Assembly (NCBI GenBank): GCA_021776635.1
Contig: JAJFFN010000021.1
Coordinates: forward strand, 124,001-188,000
From: Robiginitomaculum sp.
GTDB taxonomy: Bacteria > Pseudomonadota > Alphaproteobacteria > Caulobacterales > Maricaulaceae
Direction: 5' to 3'
Length of the DNA: 64,000 bases
Shown here: positions 10,374 through 19,146 of the stretch, piece after piece
How the letters are laid out: every line of letters starts with the position of its first letter
How positions within the stretch are numbered: the stretch's first letter is position 1
The notes under the pieces: generated by a model
The model's input: only the letters and a program-made list of their open reading frames with translations
Databases searched by the model: none
Told to the model about the DNA's origin: nothing
Program-made: the position numbers and the translations under genes

Positions 10374-10969
10374 CCATCCAAAAAAGTAGTGCATAAAAGC
10401 CGCGCAAATTCATCAACGGATAAATCGTAATTGCTTTCATTTTCTGGCTGGGCATACCATGTGTGTGTCCAGTTAATCATACCAACAAACATCATTGCGG
10501 TTGGAAATTGCAAATGTTTTTTGTGTCGGAGTTTTGGGTTCAAATCTATAAGGGTTGGGTACAAAGCTTCGATTGTACGCCGCAAGAGAAAATTTATTTC
10601 GCGCGATTGTTCATCGGACAAAGCACCGAGTTCATTTAAAATAAGTTTGTGTTGATTGCGGTATTTTACATTCATGCCGAGCAACGCTTTCGCATAATGC
10701 TCTAGCTTGTCTTTGGAATTGGCGTCCTGGTTTTGTAAAATTGGCAATAAGCTATCAATTAAAAATTCTGCATGGTCTTTGATAATCTCGTAAAATAAGT
10801 GTCCTTTGGACGGGAAATAGTAATACAGGCGCGACTTTACCGTGTTGCAAGCCTTTGCAATATCTATGATGGAGGTGCCGTTAAAACCCTTTGCGGCAAA
10901 CAAAACCGTGGCGCTTGCTTTTATGCGCTCGCGCTTGGAATTGTAATCTTGTGCTTGTAAGCGGGCCAT
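10361..10969 (-). CDS. paaR: TetR-family regulator, probable phenylacetate repressor PaaR
   Basis: The N-terminal helix-turn-helix is typical of TetR (ATVLFAAKGFNGTSIIDIAKACNTVKSRLYYYFPSK in outline: a GF..TSI..IA block followed by the YYYF.SK recognition end). The C-terminal ligand domain has FVGMINWTHTW, a stretch I associate with PaaR regulators. Start and thiolase stop share one base (TAATG), so the gene is co-transcribed with paaJ. The chosen ATG at 10969 follows from that coupling and the family N-terminus. Phenylacetyl-CoA is the usual inducer in this group. Two matching palindromes at 13238 and 16498 are the likely operators. The TetR call is secure; the PaaR assignment comes mainly from context. 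Confidence 0.82.
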   Translation of the reverse strand: MARLQAQDYNSKRERIKASATVLFAAKGFNGTSIIDIAKACNTVKSRLYYYFPSKGHLFYEIIKDHAEFLIDSLLPILQNQDANSKDKLEHYAKALLGMNVKYRNQHKLILNELGALSDEQSREINFLLRRTIEALYPTLIDLNPKLRHKKHLQFPTAMMFVGMINWTHTWYAQPENESNYDLSVDEFARLLCTTFLDGYCA

Positions 10970-12195
10970 TAAATCCGCTCGATAACGCAGGCGATACCTT
11001 GGCCGACACCAATGCACATTGTAATCAGGCCGTAACGCCCACCAGTACGCTCTAATTGGTGTAAACCTGCTTGGGCTATGCGTGTTCCGCTCATGCCAAG
11101 TGGGTGGCCGATAGCAATAGCACCGCCGTTCGGGTTAACGCGCGGGTCTTCATCTTGCAAACCAAGCGCCCTCAGCACGGCAAGGCTTTGGGCTGCAAAA
11201 GCTTCGTTAAGTTCAATCACATCCATTTGCTCTAAGCTCAGCCCGACAAGAGCCAAGACTTTGCGTACGGCGGGCACAGGACCTATACCCATAATACGCG
11301 GTGCAATTCCGGCAACGGCTGCACCTAGTATGCGGGCGCGGGGCGTGAGATTGTATTTTATCGCCGCGGCATTTGATGCCACTAACATAGCAGCTGCGCC
11401 GTCGTTTATACCCGAAGCATTACCAGCAGTGATAGTACCGCCGTCTCTAAATGGTGTGCGGAGTTTTGCCAATACATCCAACGGCGATAAGCGTAAATGT
11501 TCGTCGTTTTCAACCGTGGTCACCGCGCCTTTGCGCCCTGATTTCTTTTGGTTTATTTCTACGGGAATTATTTCTTCTGCCAATCGACCCGCATCTTGGG
11601 CAGCTTTGGCCTTGCGCTGGGAAGCATAGGCGAATTTATCTTGGTCGGTGCGCGATATGCCAAAGTCTTCGGCAACATTTTCGGCTGTTTCTGGCATCGA
11701 ATCTGTCCCGTACTGGGCGTCCATAAGCGTGTTGACAAAACGCCAACCGATCGTGGTGTCATAGGTTTCGGCATTACGGGAAAAGGCGGCTGTTGCCTTA
11801 GCAAAAACAAAGGGTGCACGCGACATGCTTTCGACACCTGCCGCAATCGCCAGCTCACCTTCACCGGATTTAATCAGGCGTGAAGCCTGCACGATTGCAT
11901 CTAAGCCTGAACCACAAAGGCGGTTTAAGGTTACGCCTGGTACATCCGACGGTAAACCTGCCAACAGGCTGGCCATGTGGGCGACATTGCGGTTGTCCTC
12001 ACCGGCTTGATTGGCGCACCCCATAAATACATCATCAACCTTTGCCCAGTTAACATCCGTATTTCGTGCCATCAAAGCCCGCAATGGCAGTGCCGCCAAA
12101 TCATCTGCACGGACGCTGGATAGACCGCCACCATATCGCCCCACAGGGGTGCGCACGGCATCACAGATAAAAGCTTCGGTAATAGTTTTTGGCAT
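10969..12195 (-). CDS. paaJ: 3-oxoadipyl-CoA/3-oxo-5,6-dehydrosuberyl-CoA thiolase
   Basis: This thiolase cleaves 3-oxoadipyl-CoA to succinyl-CoA and acetyl-CoA, and does the earlier dehydrosuberyl-CoA cut in phenylacetate breakdown. TEAFICDAVRTPVGRYGG and CANQAGEDNRNVAHMA are signatures of the PcaF/PaaJ branch. The acyl-carrying Cys is C94 in NRLCGSGLDA. The C-terminal GHPLGMSGTR His and the Cys of TMCIGVGQG complete the site. It has 408 residues, normal for the family. The start has GGAGACAAAAG upstream. It lies between paaG and paaR in the same direction, with a 187-bp gap to paaG that contains a hairpin and a 12-bp palindrome. Confidence 0.93.
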   Translation of the reverse strand: MPKTITEAFICDAVRTPVGRYGGGLSSVRADDLAALPLRALMARNTDVNWAKVDDVFMGCANQAGEDNRNVAHMASLLAGLPSDVPGVTLNRLCGSGLDAIVQASRLIKSGEGELAIAAGVESMSRAPFVFAKATAAFSRNAETYDTTIGWRFVNTLMDAQYGTDSMPETAENVAEDFGISRTDQDKFAYASQRKAKAAQDAGRLAEEIIPVEINQKKSGRKGAVTTVENDEHLRLSPLDVLAKLRTPFRDGGTITAGNASGINDGAAAMLVASNAAAIKYNLTPRARILGAAVAGIAPRIMGIGPVPAVRKVLALVGLSLEQMDVIELNEAFAAQSLAVLRALGLQDEDPRVNPNGGAIAIGHPLGMSGTRIAQAGLHQLERTGGRYGLITMCIGVGQGIACVIERI

Positions 12196-12227
12196 TCTTT
12201 TGTCTCCAAATAATTGTTCATAAAGAA

Positions 12228-12239
12228 GGACATATGTCC
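12228..12239. promoter_or_regulatory. Perfect 12-bp palindrome upstream of paaJ
   Basis: GGACATATGTCC is a perfect inverted repeat 33 bp upstream of the paaJ start. It is unlike the two PaaR-type sites. It could be an operator or chance. No second copy was noticed in the window. Confidence 0.3.
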
Positions 12240-12327
12240 CCTAGAACCGCTCATACCTGCGCATTAAGGTATCCATTCAGGTATCCATCGATGTAGTTTC
12301 AAGTTTAGCTTGATAGCTTATAAATAG

Positions 12328-12347
12328 ACCCCTGCATGCGCAGGGGT
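12328..12347 (-). terminator. Hairpin between paaG and paaJ, weak terminator candidate
   Basis: ACCCCTGC and GCAGGGGT form an 8-bp perfect stem around an ATGC loop. On the minus strand it is followed by the T-rich TCTATTTAT. It lies just after paaG and may attenuate read-through into paaJ. The T tract is interrupted, so termination is likely partial at best. Confidence 0.45.
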
Positions 12348-12382
12348 GAGCGGAGTTAAGAGAGTAATTAATCGCCCACATC

Positions 12383-13186
12383 TTATTGTCCTGTAAACGT
12401 TGGCGTGCGTTTTTCCATGAAAGCTGAAACGGCTTCGGTGTAATCATCCGTAAAGCCAGCTTGTTGCATAGACACCCGCTCCAGCTCCAATTGTTCATCA
12501 AGTGTGTTGTTTAACGAAGCCCGTATTGCCGTGCGGTTTAAAACAAGTCCAAGTGGTGGTTTTGAGGCTAGGTTTTTCGCGAGTTTCATGGCTTCGTCCA
12601 TTAAATCTGTCGGGTCGCACACCTCCCAAATAAGCCCCCATTTTTTAGCCTTTTTAGCGGCGAGTGGTGTCGCAAGCAGTGAAAGGCCAAGGGCACGCGC
12701 AAGCCCAATATGGCGCGGTAAATGATATGTTCCGCCGCTATCTGGTAAAAGCCCAATATTGGAAAACACTTCAACAAATTTAGCATTGCTTGCGGCGATG
12801 ACAATATCACAAGCAAGGGCAATATTCGCGCCTGCGCCAGCGGCGACACCATTCACCGCACAGACTGTAGGCACTTTGCTATGGTGAAGGCGTTTGATCA
12901 GCGGATTGTAATAAGTGCCAACGGTTTTCCCAAGATCGGTTTTTTCTCCGCCCGCATTAACATTACGGTCGCCTAAATCCTGGCCAGCACAAAACCCGCG
13001 CCCTGCACCGCTCAACAATAAGCACCGCACGTTCTCATCTGCATCAACCATATTCAAAGTTAAATCCAATGCTTGGTGCATTTTTTCGTTAAACGAATTT
13101 AATTTATCTGGGCGGTTTAAGGTGATAATCGCTATGTCATCTATTTTTTCATACAAAACCGTCGATTGCTCTAATTCCGTGCTCAT
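12383..13186 (-). CDS. paaG: Ring-epoxyphenylacetyl-CoA isomerase PaaG
   Basis: This crotonase-family isomerase turns the 1,2-epoxyphenylacetyl-CoA made by PaaABCE into the oxepin. The block GAGRGFCAGQDLGDRNV near residues 60–76 is characteristic of PaaG, and the acidic catalytic residue is D149 in LLPDSGGTY. The oxyanion-hole region VNGVAAGAGANIALACD is intact. It has 267 residues, as usual. It is divergent from paaZ across an 84-bp promoter region holding a PaaR-like operator. A crotonase with a different substrate is possible from sequence alone, but the context makes PaaG very likely. Confidence 0.93.
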   Translation of the reverse strand: MSTELEQSTVLYEKIDDIAIITLNRPDKLNSFNEKMHQALDLTLNMVDADENVRCLLLSGAGRGFCAGQDLGDRNVNAGGEKTDLGKTVGTYYNPLIKRLHHSKVPTVCAVNGVAAGAGANIALACDIVIAASNAKFVEVFSNIGLLPDSGGTYHLPRHIGLARALGLSLLATPLAAKKAKKWGLIWEVCDPTDLMDEAMKLAKNLASKPPLGLVLNRTAIRASLNNTLDEQLELERVSMQQAGFTDDYTEAVSAFMEKRTPTFTGQ

Positions 13187-13209
13187 CTTTGTACCCTCGT
13201 TTAATTGCT

Positions 13210-13253
13210 TTGACAGTATTCAAGTTTATGGCAATATTTGACCGACCAATCAA
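13210..13253 (+). promoter_or_regulatory. paaZ promoter with PaaR-like operator
   Basis: A TTGACA at 13210–13215 is followed after 17 bp by an AT-rich -10 candidate (AATATT). The imperfect palindrome TTGACCGACCAATCAA lies at 13238–13253, over the expected transcription start. It shares TTGACCG and a trailing TC.A with the site before paaA at 16498. The placement suits a repressor. The same intergenic region also serves the divergent paaG. Confidence 0.6.
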
Positions 13254-13270
13254 TTAATAAAAGGCCGTTT

Positions 13271-15286
13271 ATGTTGTTAGAAAACTACGCCGAGGGAAAA
13301 TGGGTCGCAGGAAGTTCCAACCTGCGGGATTTGCGCTGCGCCGTTACGGGAAAAACCATAGCACAAACGTCATCAACGGGTTTGGATTTTGGTGCCATGC
13401 TTGCCTATGCACGCACAACCGGCGGGGCAAATCTGCGCGAACACGGCTTTCATGACCGTGCCTACATGCTCAAGTCTTTGGCGAGTTATATGATGTCGCG
13501 CAAAGAAGAGCTGTATGAACTGTCTTATTATACGGGGGCGACCCGTGCCGACAGCTGGATAGATATTGAAGGCGGCATTATGACGTTGTTTGCCATCTCT
13601 GGCAAAGCGCGGCGCGAAATGCAAGACGGTCACGTTTTTGTAGACGGCGCCCTAGAGCCACTCTCGCGCGGCGGCACATTTATGGGCCAACATATTGCCC
13701 TGCCCCTGCGCGGAGCTGCAATTCATATTAATGCCTATAATTTCCCCATTTGGGGTGCGCTCGAAAAATTTGGCCCCGCCTTTATTGCCGGGGTTCCTGC
13801 CATCATAAAGCCTGCCAGTGACGGCTCGTATCTGACCGAAGCCATGGTCCGCATGATGCTGGATTCGGATATATTGCCGACGGGTGCCGTGCAATTGATT
13901 TGTGGTTCAACCGGGGATTTGCTTGAAAATGTCACTTGCCAGGATGTTATTTCGTTTACGGGTTCGGCGAACACAGCGCAGATGTTGCGTACACGCCCCA
14001 ACATCATAAAAAACTCTACACGCTTTATCGCAGAACAAGACAGTTTAAACGGCTGTGTGCTTGGCTTGGATGCTAAGCCCGGTACGCCTGAATTTGATTT
14101 TTTCATCAAAGAAGTTGCTGCGGAAATATCCGTCAAGGCTGGGCAAAAATGTACGGCAATTCGCCGTGCGCTAGTGCCCCATAAATTCATGGATGCGGCG
14201 CTAGAGGCTTTGGGGCCGCGGCTCGCCAAAATATCCATAGGCAATCCGCGCGATAAGGACACCCGCATGGGCACACTTGCAGGCCAGAGCCAGCGGGCTG
14301 ATGTATATGAGAAACTTGCGCGATTGAGCGCCGAAAATCCTATTGTCATTGGCAGTGCAGAGCGTTTCGCAAATGACGCTGGTGCTTATCTAGAGCCGAT
14401 CGTCATGCGCTGTGATAACCCGCTTGAGAAAACCGCTGTCCATAGCGTCGAAGCCTTTGGGCCTGTCAGTACATTAATGGGATATAAGGATACCGACGAA
14501 GCTATTGCTTTGTTGCAAAAGGGCGGCGGATCTTTGGTGGCTTCTGTGTTTAGTTATGACGATAATTTTAACCGTGACCTTGTTATGGGTGCCGCCGCAT
14601 TTCATGGGCGGATGCTGATAAGCGACCGTGACAGTGCGGGCGAGAGCACGGGGCATGGCTCGCCTTTGCCCAATCTGGTTCACGGTGGGCCGGGACGTGC
14701 GGGCGGCGGCGAAGAAATGGGCGGGGTACGCGGCGTCATGCACTATATGCAGCGCACGGCCATACAAGCAAGCCCGTCCGTGATTGCCAATATCACAGGT
14801 GAATGGATACCGGGCGCAATAACGAACAAAGCAAAAACCCATCCGTTCAGACGCATTTACAAAGACCTGCATATTGGTGATCAATTACAAACAAAATCCC
14901 GCAAGGTCACGCTGCAGGATATCGAGCTGTTCGCCAATTCCACGGGCGACACGTTCTATGCCCATATGGACGCGCACGCCGCGAAAGCCAATCCGTTCTT
15001 CGAAGACAGGGTTGCGCACGGATATCTCTTACTCAGTTGGGCTGCAGGTCTCTTTGTATCCCCTGCACCCGGCCCCGTCCTGGCCAACACCGGCCTCAAT
15101 AATTTGGCTTTTATGACCCCTGTTTACGACGGCGACGCGATAAAAGTCGCACTTACGGTAAGGCGTAAAAAACGCCGTACGGAGGATTACGGTGAGGTCG
15201 GTTGGGACGTAGAGATTACGAACCAAAAAGATGAAGTCTGCGCAAGGTATGAATTGTTGACAATGGTGGCTTATAAATACCCGTAA
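13271..15286 (+). CDS. paaZ: PaaZ oxepin-CoA hydrolase / semialdehyde dehydrogenase
   Basis: PaaZ opens the oxepin-CoA ring with its C-terminal MaoC-like hydratase and oxidises the aldehyde product with its N-terminal NADP-dependent ALDH domain. The ALDH residues are E255 (FIAEQDS) and C294 (AGQKCTAIRR), almost the numbering of the E. coli enzyme. The hydratase motif TGDTFYAHMD has the Asp/His pair. It is 671 residues from the ATG at 13271, which has AAAAGG upstream. An upstream in-frame TTG at 13238 falls inside the operator and is rejected. It is convergent with the desaturase gene. Confidence 0.96.
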   Translation: MLLENYAEGKWVAGSSNLRDLRCAVTGKTIAQTSSTGLDFGAMLAYARTTGGANLREHGFHDRAYMLKSLASYMMSRKEELYELSYYTGATRADSWIDIEGGIMTLFAISGKARREMQDGHVFVDGALEPLSRGGTFMGQHIALPLRGAAIHINAYNFPIWGALEKFGPAFIAGVPAIIKPASDGSYLTEAMVRMMLDSDILPTGAVQLICGSTGDLLENVTCQDVISFTGSANTAQMLRTRPNIIKNSTRFIAEQDSLNGCVLGLDAKPGTPEFDFFIKEVAAEISVKAGQKCTAIRRALVPHKFMDAALEALGPRLAKISIGNPRDKDTRMGTLAGQSQRADVYEKLARLSAENPIVIGSAERFANDAGAYLEPIVMRCDNPLEKTAVHSVEAFGPVSTLMGYKDTDEAIALLQKGGGSLVASVFSYDDNFNRDLVMGAAAFHGRMLISDRDSAGESTGHGSPLPNLVHGGPGRAGGGEEMGGVRGVMHYMQRTAIQASPSVIANITGEWIPGAITNKAKTHPFRRIYKDLHIGDQLQTKSRKVTLQDIELFANSTGDTFYAHMDAHAAKANPFFEDRVAHGYLLLSWAAGLFVSPAPGPVLANTGLNNLAFMTPVYDGDAIKVALTVRRKKRRTEDYGEVGWDVEITNQKDEVCARYELLTMVAYKYP

Positions 15287-15291
15287 ATGCG

Positions 15292-16335
15292 CTAACCTGC
15301 CATCGCCGCTTTAATCGTTACTAATTTGCGTTTTTCTTCGCACCATAATTTAAGTTTTACGCATTTTAAGCTTTGCGCCATGGTGAGGCGCTTGACACTG
15401 ACCAATTTTGGGTGGTCGCGCAAAGCCTCGGTTAGACGGTAAAACGGAATGCGAGAATTTAAATGGTGTACATGGTGAATGCCGATATTGCCGGTAATCC
15501 AACGAAGAGGCTTTGGTAGGTCGTAATGGGAGCTGCCAAATATTGCGGCTTCATTGCGGTCCCATTTTTCGTCGCCGTCCCACATGGTATCTTCGAATTG
15601 ATGTTGTACAAAAAACATCCAAACACCAATAGCGCCTGCAACAATGACCATTGGAATATAAACCAGAAGATACGCTTGCCAGCCGACCAAATAAATGATG
15701 GTGCCGACGACCGTGATGATGAACAAATTTGTTCCCAAGGCGCTGAGCCAGTATTTTGGTTCTTTGCGCAAGAATTTATCAGGAAGGCGCTGGGCGATGA
15801 GAAAAATGTAAATGGGCCCGATGATAAACATCACCAATGGATTTCGGTATAATCTGTAAAAGAAGCGCGCTTTCGGCGAGCGGGCTTTGTATTCCTCGAC
15901 GGTAAGCATGTGGATATCGCCAATGCCGCGTTTTTCCAAATTTCCCGACGATGCGTGATGGGTCAAATGCGCCCGCTTCCAAATTGAAAATGGGGTCATT
16001 GTGATAATGCCAATGATGCGGCCTACCCACTCATTGAGCTTTTTTTGCTTAAACAATGCGCCGTGGGAGCAATCGTGCTGGATGATAAATAACCTGACCA
16101 AAAAACCTGCGGCCAGTAAAGACAGGCCAAAGCTTAGAAATATGCTTATGTTCAGTGAAAAATAAGACAACACACACAAAGCAATAAAGGGCAAGAAGGT
16201 AACACCAATTTCAAACAGGCTGCGGAATAATTTTGGTTGGCGGTAAGCCATCATCAGGCGCATCCATTCTTTGGCCGTTAAGGCTGGGTTATTTTCGGCG
16301 GATTGCGCATTCTCGTTCGTGTTCATATGGCTCAT
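15292..16335 (-). CDS. Membrane fatty acid desaturase
   Basis: This is an integral-membrane di-iron desaturase of the acyl-lipid/FADS type. The three histidine boxes are visible: HDCSH, HLTHH and HHVHH. Two pairs of hydrophobic segments separate them, as in the family. The likely job is to introduce a double bond into membrane fatty acids; the position cannot be predicted. I chose the second Met (MSHMNTNENA) because GAGAGAG lies upstream; an ATG at 16353 would add six residues. It is unusual to find it inside a phenylacetate cluster. It is convergent with paaZ and divergent from paaA, so it shares the region holding the paaA operator. Confidence 0.9.
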   Translation of the reverse strand: MSHMNTNENAQSAENNPALTAKEWMRLMMAYRQPKLFRSLFEIGVTFLPFIALCVLSYFSLNISIFLSFGLSLLAAGFLVRLFIIQHDCSHGALFKQKKLNEWVGRIIGIITMTPFSIWKRAHLTHHASSGNLEKRGIGDIHMLTVEEYKARSPKARFFYRLYRNPLVMFIIGPIYIFLIAQRLPDKFLRKEPKYWLSALGTNLFIITVVGTIIYLVGWQAYLLVYIPMVIVAGAIGVWMFFVQHQFEDTMWDGDEKWDRNEAAIFGSSHYDLPKPLRWITGNIGIHHVHHLNSRIPFYRLTEALRDHPKLVSVKRLTMAQSLKCVKLKLWCEEKRKLVTIKAAMAG

Positions 16336-16472
16336 GCAGGGGCTCTCTCTCATTGCTAATCACAGAATCTACACATATTAACGTAAGGCGAAATTAAATC
16401 TGTGCAAGGCAAAATGTGCAGGGCGTGCATAACAAAATGGTGAAAAATAGTTTACGACAAAGCTAAAATTCG

Positions 16473-16514
16473 TTGACTGTATGCACAAAATAATAATTTG
16501 ACCGTTTGGTCTAA
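16473..16514 (+). promoter_or_regulatory. paaA promoter with PaaR-like operator
   Basis: TTGACT at 16473–16478 and TAATTT at 16494–16499 are -35/-10 candidates with a short 15-bp spacer. The palindrome GACCGTTTGGTC (16500–16511) overlaps the -10 end and start region. It matches the paaZ site in TTGACCG and the trailing TC.A. The 180-bp gap between the desaturase and paaA holds no gene. Confidence 0.6.
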
Positions 16515-16533
16515 TTTGTGTAAGCACTTATAT

Positions 16534-17532
16534 ATGTATTCAACCGATCTTAGAACTGACCAAGAAAAAAAATCTGCTGATCCGCAGGTGCTGGACGACG
16601 CAAAATTATGGGATACATTTCAATCCCGTATTGATAATGGCGATGTCATCGAAGCCAAAGACGACATGCCAGAAAAATACCGGCAGACTTTAATCCGGCA
16701 AATCTCCCAACATGCCCATTCGGAAATTGTAGGACAGCTCCCCGAAGGCAATTGGGTGACGCGTGCGCCTACCTTAAAGCGCAAGCTTATTTTGTTAGCG
16801 AAAATTCAAGACGAAGCTGGCCACGGGCTTTATTTGTATTCTGCCGCGGAAACCCTGGGCCGGTCGCGCGACGACATGGTAGCAGACTTGCTCTCGGGCA
16901 AAGCCAAATATTCGACAATTTTTAATTATCCGACCCCGACATGGGCTGATATTGGTACAATTGGCTGGCTGGTTGACGGGGCGGCTGTGACCAACCAGAT
17001 ACCTTTGTGTCGTTGTTCTTACGGGCCCTATGCGCGGGCCATGGTACGGGTTTGCAAAGAAGAAAGTTTTCACCAGCGTCAAGGCTATGAAATTGTCACG
17101 GTTTTGGCCCAAGGTACGCTGGCGCAAAAGGCATTGGCGCAAGACAGTCTTAACCGTTTTTGGTGGCCGTCATTGATGATGTTCGGGCCGAGCGATAGTG
17201 CATCGACACATTCCTCGCAAAACATGAAATGGAAAATTAAACGCCATTCAAATGATGAACTGCGGCAACGTTTCGTAGATGCAACCGTGCCGCAAGCTGA
17301 ATTTCTCGGGTTGAGCATTCCTGATGCTGATATGAGATGGAATGAAGAGCGCGGCTCTTATGACCACGGCGAAATAAACTGGGATGAGTTTTGGGCGGTG
17401 ATAAAAGACGGCGGCATATGTGGCAAAGACCGAATACGGGCGCGCCGCGCGGCTGCCAAAGACGGACAATGGGTAAGAGCGGCAGCGCACGCCTATGCAC
17501 AAAAACAAGAAACCAAAGAACGGGTTGCTTAA
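16534..17532 (+). CDS. paaA: Phenylacetyl-CoA 1,2-epoxidase catalytic subunit PaaA
   Basis: PaaA is the di-iron catalytic subunit of the PaaABC(D)E multicomponent epoxidase, which uses O2 to epoxidise the ring of phenylacetyl-Co[14 protein letters not shown] carries one EXXH iron-ligand pair, and the later [13 protein letters not shown] carries the second. [19 protein letters not shown] is also typical of PaaA. It is 332 residues from the ATG at 16534. An upstream TTG at 16498 in frame is part of the operator and is rejected. It is the first gene of a compact paaABCDE operon. Confidence 0.96.
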   Translation: MYSTDLRTDQEKKSADPQVLDDAKLWDTFQSRIDNGDVIEAKDDMPEKYRQTLIRQISQHAHSEIVGQLPEGNWVTRAPTLKRKLILLAKIQDEAGHGLYLYSAAETLGRSRDDMVADLLSGKAKYSTIFNYPTPTWADIGTIGWLVDGAAVTNQIPLCRCSYGPYARAMVRVCKEESFHQRQGYEIVTVLAQGTLAQKALAQDSLNRFWWPSLMMFGPSDSASTHSSQNMKWKIKRHSNDELRQRFVDATVPQAEFLGLSIPDADMRWNEERGSYDHGEINWDEFWAVIKDGGICGKDRIRARRAAAKDGQWVRAAAHAYAQKQETKERVA

Positions 17533-17592
17533 CAGAAATACTTAATGGGCAAATTGAATGGGCATGATTAATGGTCGCGAAAAGGAAACAAT

Positions 17593-17880
17593 ATGAGCCG
17601 TAACAATTGGCATCTCTACGAAGTCTTCATACGTTCCAAGAATGGCTTAGCCCATAAACATGCGGGAAGCGTCCATGCCCAGGATGCAGAAACGGCTATA
17701 TTATCTGCGCGCGATCTTTATACGCGCCGCGGTGAAGCCAGCTCGCTTTGGATCATAAAATCCAGCGATATAATTGCTTCAGACCCTGGTGAAGCGGGCG
17801 AATTATATGATCCGTCTGATGATAAAATTTATCGCCACTCTACATTTTATACCGTCCCTGACGGTGTAAAAAACATGTAA
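17593..17880 (+). CDS. paaB: Phenylacetyl-CoA epoxidase subunit PaaB
   Basis: PaaB is the small 95-residue structural subunit that bridges PaaAC dimers. NNWHLYEVFIRSKNGLAHKHAGSVHA-type residues, ARDLYTRRGE and SLWIIKSSDI match the family over its full length. AAAAGGAAACAAT precedes the ATG. It lies 60 bp after paaA and 3 bp before paaC. Confidence 0.95.
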   Translation: MSRNNWHLYEVFIRSKNGLAHKHAGSVHAQDAETAILSARDLYTRRGEASSLWIIKSSDIIASDPGEAGELYDPSDDKIYRHSTFYTVPDGVKNM

Positions 17881-17883
17881 ATT

Positions 17884-18675
17884 ATGCCCGCCTTGGAAAA
17901 ATATATTGGCGCCAAGCACACGCGCAATCCGCACACCATTTATATGTTGCGACTTGCTGATAATGCTTTGATACTTGGCCAGCGCCTGTCTGAAATGTGT
18001 GGTCACGGCCCAGAAATGGAACTGGACATGGCCATGACAAATATGTCCCTCGATCTAATCGGGCAGGCAAAGCTATTGTTTGAGCATATTTTAACGCTGG
18101 AAGATTTAGCACCGAATGCAGATGTGTTGGCCCTGACCCGCCCGCTTGAACGCTATAGCAATTGCCTGCTTGTGGCACAGCCAAATGTAGATTTTGCCCA
18201 TATTATGTTGAGGCAATTCCTGTTCTCAAGCATGCAAAAGCGTCAATATGAAGCTTTGTTAAATTCTAACGACAGCACATTGGCGGCGATAGCTGAAAAA
18301 TCGCTGAAGGAAATTGCCTACCATATCCGTTTCGCAAAAGGTTGGGTGCTCAGGCTTGGTGACGGGACGAAAGAAAGCCGCGACCGTATGGCAGATGCAC
18401 TTTCCTGCTTATGGCGGTTTACGGGTGAAATGTTTACCTGCGACGCAAGGGTCGCGGACGCCGTAGAAGCGGGGACGAGTTCAGATTTCACAAAAACTTA
18501 TTCGGATTGGAAACTGGAAGTAAAAACCATTTTATCTGAAGCAGGCGGGTTAACACCGCACGAAAACACGCGCATGATTATGGGCGGCCACTTTGGCCAA
18601 CATGATGATAATTTAGGGCATATCCTATCAGACATGCAGTTCATGCAACTCTCTTATCCGGGACTGGAATGGTAG
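17884..18675 (+). CDS. paaC: Phenylacetyl-CoA epoxidase subunit PaaC
   Basis: PaaC is the structural partner of PaaA in the epoxidase and has the same ferritin-like fold without an active iron site. LRLADNALILGQRLSEMCGHGPEME near residue 24, DLIGQAKLLFEH and EIAYHIRFAKGWVLRLGDGT are family signatures. Its 263 residues match the usual length. The ATG is 3 bp after the paaB stop, so translation is probably coupled. Confidence 0.95.
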   Translation: MPALEKYIGAKHTRNPHTIYMLRLADNALILGQRLSEMCGHGPEMELDMAMTNMSLDLIGQAKLLFEHILTLEDLAPNADVLALTRPLERYSNCLLVAQPNVDFAHIMLRQFLFSSMQKRQYEALLNSNDSTLAAIAEKSLKEIAYHIRFAKGWVLRLGDGTKESRDRMADALSCLWRFTGEMFTCDARVADAVEAGTSSDFTKTYSDWKLEVKTILSEAGGLTPHENTRMIMGGHFGQHDDNLGHILSDMQFMQLSYPGLEW

Positions 18676-18685
18676 GATATGAAGA

Positions 18686-19132
18686 ATGGTAGACAACGCC
18701 CATTTGCTAAATTTGCTGGCTGAAATAATGGACCCCGAAATCCCTGTGATAAATATTGTAGAGCTTGGGATTGTAAGGGGCATAGAAGCGGCAGACCCCC
18801 CCAACATCATTATCACACCAACCTATGTCGGGTGCCCGGCAACGGATATGATAAGCGAAATGATCCGCGAAAAACTGGACGGGGCTGGCTATCATAATGT
18901 CGGTATAAAAAACCAATTATCCCCGGCGTGGACAACGGATTGGATAAGCAAAGAAGCCCACGAAAAACTCCGTATTTACGGTATTGATCCACCAGGCCCA
19001 CACACAGCAAGCTGCCCGCGTTGTGGCTCAGCCCACACCAAGCTTATTAGTGAATTTGGTTCAACCCCGTGCAAGGCTTTGCATGCCTGTAAAGATTGCC
19101 TGGAGCCATTTGACCGGTTCAAATGCCATTAG
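18686..19132 (+). CDS. paaD: PaaD, MIP18/DUF59-type iron-sulfur maturation factor of the epoxidase
   Basis: PaaD helps assemble or repair metal centres of the PaaABCE complex. The N-terminal DUF59 (MIP18-like) fold starts with LLNLLAEIMDPEIPVINIVELGIVR and includes TPTYVGCPATDMI. The C-terminal treble-clef motif has four Cys (CPRCGSAHT and CKDCLEPF-like residues). Its 148 residues fit the family. It lies between paaC and paaE with 10- and 14-bp gaps. Confidence 0.94.
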   Translation: MVDNAHLLNLLAEIMDPEIPVINIVELGIVRGIEAADPPNIIITPTYVGCPATDMISEMIREKLDGAGYHNVGIKNQLSPAWTTDWISKEAHEKLRIYGIDPPGPHTASCPRCGSAHTKLISEFGSTPCKALHACKDCLEPFDRFKCH

Positions 19133-19146
19133 TTTAAGGAAACAAC

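Noticed and set aside
13238..13270. TTG start giving 11 more residues to PaaZ
   Set aside because: The codons are part of the operator palindrome, and the ATG at 13271 has a ribosome site and matches E. coli active-site numbering.
16498..16533. TTG start giving 12 more residues to PaaA
   Set aside because: It also lies in the operator; the ATG at 16534 fits the family.
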